DNA of 64,000 nt from G965197005 sp965197005 (lineage in GTDB: Bacteria > Pseudomonadota > Gammaproteobacteria > Pseudomonadales > Oceanobacteraceae): assembly GCA_965197005.1 (NCBI GenBank), contig OZ239982.1:2294001-2358000 (forward strand). The letters run 5' to 3'. This document shows positions 8,618 through 16,970 of the stretch, one piece after another (the first letter of the stretch is position 1; each line of letters opens with the position of its first letter). The notes beneath the pieces are model-generated. The model did not search any database. It was not told the origin of the DNA and saw only the letters and a list, made by a program, of their open reading frames with translations. Position numbers and translations under genes: made by a program.

Positions 8618-9583
8618 ATGTTGCGCTTTATTTTATTAATCACCCTGCTAATTAGTACCTCCAGCTATGGAGAAACCCCTTGGCCAAGCTACCCCAAAAA
8701 CTTGCCAAAATTTGATTTTACTGGCGATAACTTAAAAAAGAATTGGGATAATGCCGCTAAAGTAACCTATTTGCCCTACCCAGATGCTGAACGTATTTTA
8801 AGCGAACTAAAAGAGCGCCCTAAGCTATATGCCAGAATACAGCAAGAAAGCCAACAAGCAGATGCTCACCCTGCCATTAAAGAATTGGCAAGTGGCAATG
8901 CCAAGCCGCTTGCCAGTGCTTTACAAAACATTTGGCGCGACCACTTTTCAGGACGCTTTCAACAGGCTTATCAAAAAGGAATAAAGCTAGGCATTTTAGG
9001 CAATGTACCTGCTTTGCATGCCAAATTAATCACCGCCGTCTTATTGGTAAAAGACAAAGAACAAAAACTCAACATGCTGAAAGAGGTAGAAGAGGTTATC
9101 AGTAAAAATGCGGAACTCTCTAACGGCATGCCTTTTGTCGTATTTGGGCAAAACTATGCACGCATGCGTATTTTAGAATTGCTTTCCACCACAGAGGCCT
9201 CATCAACAGGGTATATTTCCGCCTCTAAAGAAGCCACTCAAAAACTCCAAAAACAATTTCCCAAACGGGCCATCTATCCTGCCATGATAGGCGGTATGTA
9301 TGCAGGCATCGTAGAACGTGTAGGCTCTTTTTTAGGCAGTATTTCTTATGGTGCAACCGCAAGCAAAGCCATTAAAGAATTGGACATGGCACTTAAACTA
9401 GAAACCCAACTGCCTGTTATTTATAACGAATACGCAGGGGCGTTAATACGAATGGATAAAGATAAATATGCAAAACAAGCACAAAAACTATTACAAAAAT
9501 GCCTAACCCTAACCCCTGTTAATGCCGAAGAAGCAATTAACCAACATCAATGCCAAAACAAATTGGCCTTATTTAAACAGTAA
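8618..9583 (+). CDS. Secreted protein of unknown function, helical-repeat-like
   Basis: 321 aa. I do not recognise a named family. The N-terminus MLRFILLITLLISTSSYGE is a good Sec signal peptide with cleavage near residue 19. The rest is rich in Ala, Lys and Leu and alpha-helical in look, with segments such as HFSGRFQQAYQKGIKLG and ELDMALKLETQLPVIYNEYA that resemble TPR-like helical pairs. Four Cys are absent from the first half and two lie near the end (KCLTLTP, HQCQNK). RBS AGGAAG precedes the ATG. It has its own promoter and ends at a strong shared terminator, so it is a single-gene unit. A periplasmic or envelope role is inferred from the signal peptide only. Confidence 0.8.
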   Translation: MLRFILLITLLISTSSYGETPWPSYPKNLPKFDFTGDNLKKNWDNAAKVTYLPYPDAERILSELKERPKLYARIQQESQQADAHPAIKELASGNAKPLASALQNIWRDHFSGRFQQAYQKGIKLGILGNVPALHAKLITAVLLVKDKEQKLNMLKEVEEVISKNAELSNGMPFVVFGQNYARMRILELLSTTEASSTGYISASKEATQKLQKQFPKRAIYPAMIGGMYAGIVERVGSFLGSISYGATASKAIKELDMALKLETQLPVIYNEYAGALIRMDKDKYAKQAQKLLQKCLTLTPVNAEEAINQHQCQNKLALFKQ

Positions 9584-9590
9584 CTTACAA

Positions 9591-9655
9591 AAAAGCCACC
9601 ATCTATGATATAAGCCGTTCAAAGTTTGGCATTTATATCATAGATGGTGGCTTTT
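9591..9655. terminator. Bidirectional terminator between convergent genes
   Basis: A perfect 22-bp inverted repeat (9591-9612 and 9634-9655) begins AAAAGCCACC and ends GGTGGCTTTT, with a 21-nt loop. A and T runs on both sides let it act on both strands. It serves the gene ending at 9583 (plus) and ffh ending at 9674 (minus). The unusually long perfect stem is notable. Confidence 0.9.
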
Positions 9656-9673
9656 TATTTTCTTGTTTTACAA

Positions 9674-11059
9674 CTAGCGCATAGGCGGCATACCTGGAGG
9701 CATACCTTGCCCACCACCTAAATTCTTCATAGTCTGCATCATTTTACGCATGCCGCCCTTAGCCGACATTTTTTTCATCATTTTTTGCATTTGCTTATGC
9801 TGTTTCAGCACTCGATTTACATCTTGAATTTGTCGTCCTGAACCCAAAGCAATACGCTTTTTTCGTGAACCATTAATCTTATCTGGAAAGTGGCGTTCCT
9901 CTAGCGTCATTGAATGAATAATCGCCTGCATCTGCTTAAATTGCCCCTCGGCCACTTCTGTTTGCTTGCTCATATTACCCATGCCGCCCATACCTGGTAG
10001 CTTTTCCATCATTGAACTCAAACCACCCATATTTTGCATTTGTTGCATTTGCTCCAAAAAATCAACCAAATCAAAGCCCTTACCCTTTTTGATTTTATTT
10101 GCCAATTTTTCTGCTTTTTGCTTATCAACCTTACGCTCAACCTCTTCAATTAGGCTTAAAACATCGCCCATATCCAAAATACGTGAAGCAACACGCTCAG
10201 GGTGAAATGGCTCTAAAGCATCAACTTTTTCGCCAGCACCTAAAAACTTAATCGGTTTGCCCGTAATTTGTCGTACTGATAACGCCGCACCTCCACGAGC
10301 ATCACCATCTGTTTTTGTTAAAATAACCCCTGTTAATGCCAGTGTTTCATTAAACGCTTTTGCCGTTTGAGCTGCATCTTGACCAGTCATAGAGTCCACC
10401 ACAAACAGTGTTTCTATAGGCTTAATTGCAGCATGCAATGTTTTAATTTCAGACATCATATCGCTATCAATAGCCAAGCGACCAGCCGTATCGACCAACA
10501 GCACATCAGCAGCAGCTCGTTTTGCCGCATCAATAGCACCTTGAGCAATATTAAGTGGTGACTCATTAATATTTGATGGGTGAAATAACGCCCCAACTTC
10601 TTGTGAAAGCGTCTCTAACTGCTTAATTGCCGCAGGACGATACACATCTGCCGAGACCAGCATTACTTTCTTTTTTTCTCGCTCCATCAAATACTTAGCT
10701 AGCTTTGCCGCACTCGTCGTTTTACCTGCACCCTGCAAACCTGCTAACAAAATAATCGCAGGCGGCTGGGTTGCCAAATTGAGCTGCTCATTACTCGCAC
10801 CCATCACTTCACACAGTTGCTGGTGTACCAGCTTGATAAATGCCTGACCTGGATTAAGACTTTGCTGCACCTCACTACCTAACGCTTGTTGCTTAACTTG
10901 CTCAACAAATTGTTTAACAACGGGTAAAGCGACATCTGCCTCAAGCAGTGCCATACGCACTTCACGCAAAGTGCTTTTAATATTATCTTCACTAAATTTT
11001 GCCTGACCACTAATACTTTTTAATGTACCTGTCAGGCGCTCTGTAAGGCTATCAAACAT
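9674..11059 (-). CDS. ffh: Signal recognition particle GTPase Ffh
   Basis: 461 aa from the ATG at 11059 (MFDSLTERLTGTL), which matches known Ffh starts and has AAGTGG just upstream. A GTG at 11068 would add three residues. Ffh binds 4.5S RNA and signal sequences and targets ribosomes to FtsY at the membrane. The N domain (1-90) contains ALLEADVALPVVKQFV. The G domain has GLQGAGKTTSAAKLA (about 105), DTAGR (about 190) and TKTDGDARGG (about 245). The Met-rich M domain follows 300 and ends in a GM/P-rich tail. The ORF is complete and single-copy in look. In E. coli ffh is divergent from ypjD. Here ypjD is 6 kb away. Confidence 0.98.
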   Translation of the reverse strand: MFDSLTERLTGTLKSISGQAKFSEDNIKSTLREVRMALLEADVALPVVKQFVEQVKQQALGSEVQQSLNPGQAFIKLVHQQLCEVMGASNEQLNLATQPPAIILLAGLQGAGKTTSAAKLAKYLMEREKKKVMLVSADVYRPAAIKQLETLSQEVGALFHPSNINESPLNIAQGAIDAAKRAAADVLLVDTAGRLAIDSDMMSEIKTLHAAIKPIETLFVVDSMTGQDAAQTAKAFNETLALTGVILTKTDGDARGGAALSVRQITGKPIKFLGAGEKVDALEPFHPERVASRILDMGDVLSLIEEVERKVDKQKAEKLANKIKKGKGFDLVDFLEQMQQMQNMGGLSSMMEKLPGMGGMGNMSKQTEVAEGQFKQMQAIIHSMTLEERHFPDKINGSRKKRIALGSGRQIQDVNRVLKQHKQMQKMMKKMSAKGGMRKMMQTMKNLGGGQGMPPGMPPMR

Positions 11060-11236
11060 AATGACCACTTAATTTGCTATAAAAAACACAGTATAACAGG
11101 GCAAACAATATGCCCCAAGCATTGTTTATACGTTAGTCATCAAGCTAGGCGCAAAATATTGCACCAAGCAAGCACCAACAAACTGATAACAAACGTGACA
11201 AAAACCGCATACAAATAAAGGAGTTAAACAACCTGT

Positions 11237-11617
11237 TTAGCTCATTAATAACAGTGGCAATTTGAATTTTCCCAGAACAAATGCCAGCACAAAAAACATA
11301 CTTGCAAGACTGAAACTTAATGCCCTTATGCCTATTGCCACTTTGGGCAAGAGCGCAACGACACCTAAAATAATATACAGCATAAGCCACATAAATTTTT
11401 CCGTAACCCAGCTTTCAGAAAATATAAATTGATCATGCCAAAACATAAGCACCAGCGCACTGAATAGCAACAGAGCACTACTGCCAGCACTACTCAATAA
11501 AAGCAACCTATGATTTGCCCATTGCCATTTTGCATGAAAAGCCAGTCCTACCCTAAGCCATAAAAGAACAATCGAAGTCATTGCCATAAGTAGATGAAAC
11601 GATAAAACAGTAGCCAT
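11237..11617 (-). CDS. SirB family integral membrane protein
   Basis: 126 aa, very hydrophobic, with about four transmembrane segments (roughly 5-22, 38-60, 72-92, 100-122). Length, segment pattern and the WVTEKFMWLMLYIILG stretch fit the SirB2 family, small inner-membrane proteins of unclear function that were first linked to invasion-gene expression in Salmonella. The ATG at 11617 has a strong AAGGGGA site 6 bp away. It lies between ffh and the TonB cassette, alone on the minus strand, with an FNR-like site 54 bp upstream. The family call rests on the overall pattern rather than a catalytic motif, so a different small membrane family is possible. Confidence 0.65.
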   Translation of the reverse strand: MATVLSFHLLMAMTSIVLLWLRVGLAFHAKWQWANHRLLLLSSAGSSALLLFSALVLMFWHDQFIFSESWVTEKFMWLMLYIILGVVALLPKVAIGIRALSFSLASMFFVLAFVLGKFKLPLLLMS

Positions 11618-11670
11618 AAAATCCCCTTTAAAAGAAAAGATACAGCATAATAAGCACTGTTTTTTTTACC

Positions 11671-11684
11671 CTGATTTGAGTCAA
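11671..11684. promoter_or_regulatory. FNR/ANR-like binding site
   Basis: CTGAT-TTGA-GTCAA matches the FNR consensus TTGAT-N4-ATCAA at 8 of 10 defined positions. It is 54 bp upstream of the SirB-like start codon, so it could place that gene under oxygen control. Motif match only. Confidence 0.35.
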
Positions 11685-11911
11685 ACCGCATGGCTTTTAT
11701 CTGTTTTTAATAACAGATTAAATAGACAAATAACTGCCACAAATAAGCAAGGCAGATAGAAAATTTTTATTCAACCAACTAAATTTAAAGCCTGTTTTTA
11801 CAATGAGCAAGCTACTCCAATAAAAAAACTGTAGCACCAATACAGTAGCCAATTTTCTAACAAATTATTTCTATCATGTACTTTTATTTACACATATAAC
11901 ATTTACTGCGC

Positions 11912-11943
11912 TTGACAACTGACTTTTGGTCAGTAATTATATT
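11912..11943 (+). promoter_or_regulatory. Candidate promoter with TetR-type operator in its spacer
   Basis: TTGACA (11912-11917) is a consensus -35. The next 17 bp (11918-11934) are an inverted repeat ACTGAC-TTTTG-GTCAGT that exactly fills the spacer. Possible -10 hexamers follow as AATTAT (11935-11940, spacing 17) or TATATT (11938-11943, spacing 20). An operator inside the spacer would block RNA polymerase when bound. The likely binder is the TetR protein encoded at the end of the same cassette. Confidence 0.6.
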
Positions 11944-12075
11944 AATGCTTACCGTTTATTTTAGCGGTAGCAATAATTTGCTTTTTGCAATTCATCTTAT
12001 TTAACCAGACTGCTACTTTTTAAAAATTAGTGCTTATTAATAGCATGGATTTAAAGAGAGCTTTATTTTTATTTT

Positions 12076-12094
12076 ATGACTGAGGTTCAGTCAT
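12076..12094. promoter_or_regulatory. Second inverted repeat, candidate TetR operator
   Basis: ATGACTGA-GGT-TCAGTCAT is a perfect 8-3-8 palindrome ending 6 bp before the GGAG ribosome site of the TonB receptor gene. It shares the ACTGA/TCAGT half-sites with the repeat at 11918-11934, but the gap between them is 3 bp rather than 7. Confidence 0.55.
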
Positions 12095-12112
12095 TTTATT
12101 GGAGAGTCGCAT

Positions 12113-14365
12113 ATGCGCTATCTTAATTATGCAGCACAATTTCTTTTTAATCTAACTAATACCTTACTTAGCTCCTATCAAGACGTAAACAAACATAATA
12201 AGATTAGATTCTGCATCTCTTATTTTATACTTTTTACACTAATTCCCTGTACTTCTTTTGCAGCAGAAGAGGAGGATCATGTTCATACGCCAAGACAGGC
12301 TTTAAACACACAAATTTATCAGCTAGAAGAGGTCACCGTAACAGCTCGCAAAAGAGACGAGCGCTCTTTAGATGTGCCTTTTGCGGTATCTATTTTACAG
12401 CCTAATTCTAAAGATACAGCAATGGGTGCTAATGATGAGTCGGGCAATCTTGCCAGAGCAGTACCCAATCTTAGCTTTAGTGATATTGGTGGTACTTATA
12501 ACAATACATTTTTATTACGAGGAGTAGGCTCTTTACAACCATTAGCGGCCGATGACTCAGCAGTCGCAGTGTATGAAAATGGGGTTCCTAAATCGATTAT
12601 CAGTGCACCTGTTAGCTTATTTGATGTTGCCCGCGTAGAGGTATTAAAAGGTCCTCAAGGCACGCTATTTGGACGCAATAGCCAAGGAGGTGCCGTGCAT
12701 GTAGTTGCAAATTTACCTAAGTTTGAAGATAGCCTCATGGTAGGTGCTAATGCTGGCAACCTACAACAAAAAAACCTGTATGCAATTGCTAATAAGGTAT
12801 TCACTGATGATATTGCCGCTAGGGTTGCTGTACGTCATGCAGAACATAACGGTGTCATTGAAAATCTGGCCAATGGCGAGAAAAATGGACAGAAAAATAA
12901 TACTTATGTGCGTGCATTAACTCGCTGGTTTGCAAATAGTCATACGGAGCTTAATATCAGCGGTTGGTTGCACAAACAATATTCTAACTCTCCTCGCTTT
13001 ATTTTGCGTAATAATCCAAAGTTCCCTCAGGTCTCAATTGATCCTAATAATGATGTTAACTGGCAGGACGCAGGTGCTCGTATTGAGGCACGCTATGAGT
13101 TTTTATCTGGAATAACATTAACTTCATTAAGCAGTTTTGAAGACAGCCATACCAAGCAAGATTTTGATTTTACTGATGGTTTGCTGTTTCAAAAAACCAG
13201 CTCTAAACCTATGGCAGTATTTAATCGCCCTTATAAAGATTTTACTCATATGGTCCATAACGAGCAGCGTTACCAGCAAGAATTCCGTTTAAGTAGTAGC
13301 CATCTTGATGATTTTCAATGGCAGGTTGGCAGTCATTTTTTTTATAGTGATTTTCAAAATAATTCTACCGCGAATGCTGGCATTCATGCACGCCAATTTG
13401 CATTACAAAATGGTCATCAGTTAAATGATATCGACACTTTAAGTGGTGCGTTATTCAGTGAAATTGATGCACCTTTAACAAATACAATAAGATTTAATTT
13501 TGGATTACGAGCGACTCATGAACGTAAAGATGCTCATTTCCGTTTTACAGGCAATGGTCATCCAGCAGTAGTCAACCAATTTGATTATAAAAATAAAATA
13601 AAGAATACTTTAATCAGTGGTCGTATTGGACTAAGCAGTAAAATTAATTCGCAAACCTTAGTTTATATAAATACGGCTCGTGGCACTACAGCTGGTGGTT
13701 ATCAACTTTATTCTCCCAATTTGGCAAAAGGCAAAGCAGCCAAGCCTTATGCAGCTTCTTATAATTGGTCTTATGTCGCAGGCACTAAATGGCGTAGTGC
13801 AGATAATCTTAGCCACCTTGATTTTGCGATATTTTATAATTCTGTTAGCAACGGACATTTGGTCGTATTTAACCCTAGTGCTGCATTATTAGAACCAGCT
13901 ACCTTAGATTACAACAGTTATGGCAGTGAACTTGAAGGTCAATGGACAATACATAAAAACTGGTCATTGGTAGCAGGCTTGGGCTATACCTATGCACGTT
14001 TACAAAATGTACCAGAAAATCATTTTTCTAAAGCTAAAAATAATAATTTATTGGCTAATTTACCTGCTATTACTGCAAATTCTGCTTTGCGTTACCAACA
14101 ACCTCAAGGTTGGTTTGCAGACATCACATGGCAACATGTTGGTAAGCGTAGTGCTGATATACAGAATAACTTTAACTTAAATTCATACCATTTATTTAGT
14201 AGCAAAATGGGTTACGGCAAACAAAGCTGGAAAGTATTTGCTCTGGGTCGTAATTTAACCGATACACAAGTTGAGGTTGCAGGACAAGCCTGGCGTAACG
14301 GGGTACAAACAGTGCGTCTAGGTGAGCCACGTTTATTTGCTCTAGGATTTGAGGCTAATTGGTAA
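12113..14365 (+). CDS. TonB-dependent outer-membrane receptor
   Basis: 750 aa. It would import a scarce ligand across the outer membrane using TonB energy. The signal peptide is preceded by about 30 extra residues, with the hydrophobic core FCISYFILFTLIPC ending TSFAA near residue 50. The TonB box region is LEEVTVTARKRDE (about 73-85). The plug domain (about 90-210) has PNLSFSDIGG, FLLRGVG and VEVLKGPQGTLFGRNSQGG. The rest is a 22-strand barrel type with IGLSSKINSQTLVYINTARG and a C-terminal aromatic (FEANW), the usual barrel-assembly signal. RBS GGAG is 8 bp before the ATG. It is the first gene of a cassette with a methyltransferase, MFS transporter and TetR regulator. No substrate can be read from the sequence. 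Siderophore-like or other metal chelates are the default inference. Confidence 0.93.
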   Translation: MRYLNYAAQFLFNLTNTLLSSYQDVNKHNKIRFCISYFILFTLIPCTSFAAEEEDHVHTPRQALNTQIYQLEEVTVTARKRDERSLDVPFAVSILQPNSKDTAMGANDESGNLARAVPNLSFSDIGGTYNNTFLLRGVGSLQPLAADDSAVAVYENGVPKSIISAPVSLFDVARVEVLKGPQGTLFGRNSQGGAVHVVANLPKFEDSLMVGANAGNLQQKNLYAIANKVFTDDIAARVAVRHAEHNGVIENLANGEKNGQKNNTYVRALTRWFANSHTELNISGWLHKQYSNSPRFILRNNPKFPQVSIDPNNDVNWQDAGARIEARYEFLSGITLTSLSSFEDSHTKQDFDFTDGLLFQKTSSKPMAVFNRPYKDFTHMVHNEQRYQQEFRLSSSHLDDFQWQVGSHFFYSDFQNNSTANAGIHARQFALQNGHQLNDIDTLSGALFSEIDAPLTNTIRFNFGLRATHERKDAHFRFTGNGHPAVVNQFDYKNKIKNTLISGRIGLSSKINSQTLVYINTARGTTAGGYQLYSPNLAKGKAAKPYAASYNWSYVAGTKWRSADNLSHLDFAIFYNSVSNGHLVVFNPSAALLEPATLDYNSYGSELEGQWTIHKNWSLVAGLGYTYARLQNVPENHFSKAKNNNLLANLPAITANSALRYQQPQGWFADITWQHVGKRSADIQNNFNLNSYHLFSSKMGYGKQSWKVFALGRNLTDTQVEVAGQAWRNGVQTVRLGEPRLFALGFEANW

Positions 14366-15024
14366 TGTCGCTATTTAATAAAGCCGTTGCTATACAATAT
14401 GACACTCATATCCGTACGGTAGTACCAGCATACGAAGCTTTTACCGCATTGACACAAGCATACTGTCTCTCTCAATGCGCTGATGGTGCACGTATTTTAG
14501 TGGTAGGTGCTGGCACAGGTTATGAGCTAGCTGCTTTATGTAATATAAACCCCACTTGGCAATTTATTGCGCTTGAACCATCATCAGACATGCTTAGCAA
14601 GGCAAAGCAACGTTGCCAATCTTACAACCAGCAAATTAGCTGGCACTTAGGCACTTTAGCTGACATACCTGCTATATCTAACATAGATATGACTGTCTGT
14701 TTGCTGGTTCTACATTTTTTAGAAGAATCAGAAAAACATGCCACATTACAAGCAATAGCACAGTGCACTAATACACAAGGAAGCGCATTAGTGGCTCAAC
14801 GTATACAAGTAGAAAACCCTAAAATAGCCCAATTAGAGCTGGCTCATGCTCAGTGCTTAGGGCTAAGTATTGAAGCATTAGCTTTAATGCGTGAACGCTT
14901 AGCGGTAATGAATATATCAACACAGTTCCAGCTACATAATCTGTATCAGAAAACAGGTTGGAAAAATATAACTTGTTTGGCGCAAGTACTTAATTATCAA
15001 TTAGATGCGCTCACAAAGGATTAA
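14365..15024 (+). CDS. Class I SAM-dependent methyltransferase
   Basis: 219 aa from the ATG at 14365, which overlaps the receptor stop as TAATG and indicates translational coupling. The SAM-binding fold is clear: motif I ARILVVGAGTGYELAAL (about 45-60), an acidic residue in FIALEPSSDMLSKA (motif II, about 75), and a motif near MTVCLLVLHFLEE (about 118). It resembles small cytosolic methyltransferases of the Methyltransf_12/25 type. The target is unknown. Being coupled to a receptor gene, it may modify the imported ligand, or detoxify or trap it inside the cell. That role is inference. Confidence 0.85.
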   Translation: MSLFNKAVAIQYDTHIRTVVPAYEAFTALTQAYCLSQCADGARILVVGAGTGYELAALCNINPTWQFIALEPSSDMLSKAKQRCQSYNQQISWHLGTLADIPAISNIDMTVCLLVLHFLEESEKHATLQAIAQCTNTQGSALVAQRIQVENPKIAQLELAHAQCLGLSIEALALMRERLAVMNISTQFQLHNLYQKTGWKNITCLAQVLNYQLDALTKD

Positions 15025-15027
15025 TCT

Positions 15028-16197
15028 ATGATAAACATAAACCGCTTATATCTTATCGTGATCTGCAATTATACTGCTGTTGGCAGTATAATTGGCTTTG
15101 TTCAAGGTGGTATTGCACCTATTTTACGACAGCAAGGCATTACTCTTAATTCAATGATTTGGGTCTTTGCTTTATATTTGCCCTATGGCTTAGCATTTTT
15201 ATGGGCACCATACATAGAACGTTTAAAACAACGTTTCTCTTATCGTCATCAGGTATTAAGCCTACAAACAACCGCTGCTTTGTTATTATTTTTAATGGCG
15301 TATTTAGGGCATACTAAACCTAATTTTTCTGTACTATGGTTACTTTCTTTGACTCTCAATATCATAATTGCCAGTCTTGATTTAGCGCTTGATGGCTTAT
15401 GTAGCTTAAGCTGTCCTGAAAAGAAGCGGGCAAATATGGCTGGAGCAAAACTTGGCGGCTTATCCTTAGGGGTTTTAATTGGAGGAGGTCTACTGGTTGC
15501 GGGCTTTGCACAACTTAATTGGAGTGGTACATTTTCTTTAATTTCAGTTATTTTATTATTTTCTACACCTTTTGCCTATAAAATCAAAGAACCCTCTCAT
15601 AATATTTATACTCATCATGGATTGGGGCTAAGTGTCATCTACAAAGACGCTGTATTTTTTAGTCGGTTATGGCGCCTCATATTGCTTACTTGCTGTTTAA
15701 TGGCGCTGTTTAACCTTAATCGTTTATTGTTGGTAGATATGGGTGTGGCATTGCAAAAAATTGGCTTATTACTAGGCACAATCACACCTTTAGGCTCTCT
15801 TTTGGTCGCCTTTATTTTACCTATGGTACTACGCAACTATTGCCTAAAAAAATTATTTTTTATGGTTATTTGCTTACTACTTTTGATACTTATTTCTTTA
15901 ATCCTAAGCATAAAATTACAGCTTATAAACCTTACTCTATGGCTGTCTATTGGCATTGGCATTGGTTGTTCAGGGATATTATTAATGATTGCCAGCATTA
16001 TCCTCAAATGGGCAAAAAGCGGACAAAGTGCAACTGATTATGCCTTGCTATATGGCTTAGGTAGGCTATGTGCTACTTTTTTATTGCTGGGTCTGCCTGT
16101 CTTTATTAAACAATTTGGCTGGATAAACTATTATTTAATAATGGGCATAATATTGCTTACCGCTGGGTACTTGGTTTATCAGAAAATTAATGACTAA
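15028..16197 (+). CDS. MFS transporter
   Basis: 389 aa with about 12 hydrophobic segments and a basic loop ERLKQRFSYRH between TM2 and TM3. The N-terminal WVFALYLPYGLAFLWAPYIERL and the KKRANMAGAKLGG loop recall the AmpG/RhtX-FptX type of importers, inner-membrane permeases for muropeptides or siderophores. That subtype call is tentative. It starts 4 bp after the methyltransferase stop, so the two are in one operon. Together with the TonB receptor it could complete an outer-to-inner membrane route that needs no ABC transporter. Export cannot be excluded. Codon use is T/A-rich at third positions, unlike the C-rich ffh-to-purA neighbours. Confidence 0.85.
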   Translation: MININRLYLIVICNYTAVGSIIGFVQGGIAPILRQQGITLNSMIWVFALYLPYGLAFLWAPYIERLKQRFSYRHQVLSLQTTAALLLFLMAYLGHTKPNFSVLWLLSLTLNIIIASLDLALDGLCSLSCPEKKRANMAGAKLGGLSLGVLIGGGLLVAGFAQLNWSGTFSLISVILLFSTPFAYKIKEPSHNIYTHHGLGLSVIYKDAVFFSRLWRLILLTCCLMALFNLNRLLLVDMGVALQKIGLLLGTITPLGSLLVAFILPMVLRNYCLKKLFFMVICLLLLILISLILSIKLQLINLTLWLSIGIGIGCSGILLMIASIILKWAKSGQSATDYALLYGLGRLCATFLLLGLPVFIKQFGWINYYLIMGIILLTAGYLVYQKIND

Positions 16198-16269
16198 AAA
16201 GATTATATCCATATAAAAATTAAGTGTTTTGTGCTACAGTTTTGCGTTTTTATTAACCACTTAATTTTT

Positions 16270-16869
16270 ATGTCTCGTATTCGCCAACAAAAATCACCTG
16301 AAGCTCGTCGTAAAGATATTTTACAGGCAGCTGAGAAATTATTTATCTCTCAGGGTGTATCCGCAACTCGCATTGAAGATATTACTGCCGAAGCCAATAT
16401 AGGCAAAGGCACTTTGTATCTGTACTTTCGCAATAAAGAGGATTTATTGATAGGGCTAGGAGACGTTTTTTTAAAATATTTTTTAGAGCGCACTGACTAT
16501 CATAAAAAGAAAACCTTAGATAAGACTCTTAACACACAAATAAATGCATGGCTTAAAGGCTGCCTAGATGCTTTTTACGATAAAGCTCAACTCCATGATT
16601 TATTATTTCATAATAACCAACCAAAACCGATAAATCATTACCATGCAAACCCAGCAGTACAAGTATTAGAAGATGTATTAAGCCTACACACGAAAGAACT
16701 AGAGAAGGCTCAATTTCAATCTATATTAATGTTCAACCTTGTACATGGGGCGGTAGAATATGCTTTAACACAAACACCCATTATCGATAAAACGACTTTG
16801 TTTTATCGTTTAAGTCCTATTTTGCAAGGCTTGCCTACATTAACATCTAATGCGTCTGTAAAATCATAA
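16270..16869 (+). CDS. TetR/AcrR family transcriptional regulator
   Basis: 199 aa from the ATG at 16270 (MSRIRQQKSPEARRKDIL). A GTG at 16231 would add 13 residues without improving the N-terminus. The TetR_N helix-turn-helix (about 14-60) contains FISQGVSATRIEDI and ANIGKGTLYLYFRNKEDLL, a textbook recognition helix. The C-terminal half (about 75-195) is the ligand-binding and dimer domain, with no family I can name. It lies 72 bp after the MFS gene on the same strand. It probably represses the cassette through the ACTGA/TCAGT repeats at 11918-11934 and 12076-12094, and is induced by the imported molecule or a product of it. That regulatory link is inferred. Confidence 0.92.
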   Translation: MSRIRQQKSPEARRKDILQAAEKLFISQGVSATRIEDITAEANIGKGTLYLYFRNKEDLLIGLGDVFLKYFLERTDYHKKKTLDKTLNTQINAWLKGCLDAFYDKAQLHDLLFHNNQPKPINHYHANPAVQVLEDVLSLHTKELEKAQFQSILMFNLVHGAVEYALTQTPIIDKTTLFYRLSPILQGLPTLTSNASVKS

Positions 16870-16961
16870 AAAAACTGTATTTAATCAGTAATTCCCAAGT
16901 ATCAATAGACAAACAATTACGAAGCACCAAATAAAAAGCAAAAATATCACGCCTTAGCTTG

Positions 16962-16970
16962 TGATATACT
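16962..16970 (+). promoter_or_regulatory. Candidate extended -10 promoter for ypjD-corB
   Basis: TGATATACT is an extended -10 (TG-N-TATACT) 55 bp before the ypjD GTG. It overlaps the right arm of a 7-bp inverted repeat ATATCAC/GTGATAT (16944-16950 and 16961-16967). No clear -35 is visible. Confidence 0.35.

Larger units (their letters stand above)
11618..12112. other. 495-bp intergenic region between sirB-like gene and TonB receptor gene
   Basis: No ORF is supportable here. The region is strongly A+T-rich and holds an FNR-like site (11671-11684), a promoter with an embedded inverted repeat (11912-11943), a stem-loop (TACCG/CGGTA arms, about 11947-11972) and a second inverted repeat next to the receptor's ribosome site (12076-12094). 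The predicted 5' leader of the receptor mRNA is about 165 nt. Confidence 0.6.

Noticed and set aside
11145..11390. 81-aa minus-strand ORF overlapping the SirB-like gene
   Set aside because: It is a shadow frame. It has no ribosome site and a composition unlike a protein.
11947..11972. Stem-loop TACCG/CGGTA as a terminator
   Set aside because: The stem has a bulge and no T run directly after, and no upstream gene needs a terminator on that strand. It may be a leader structure.
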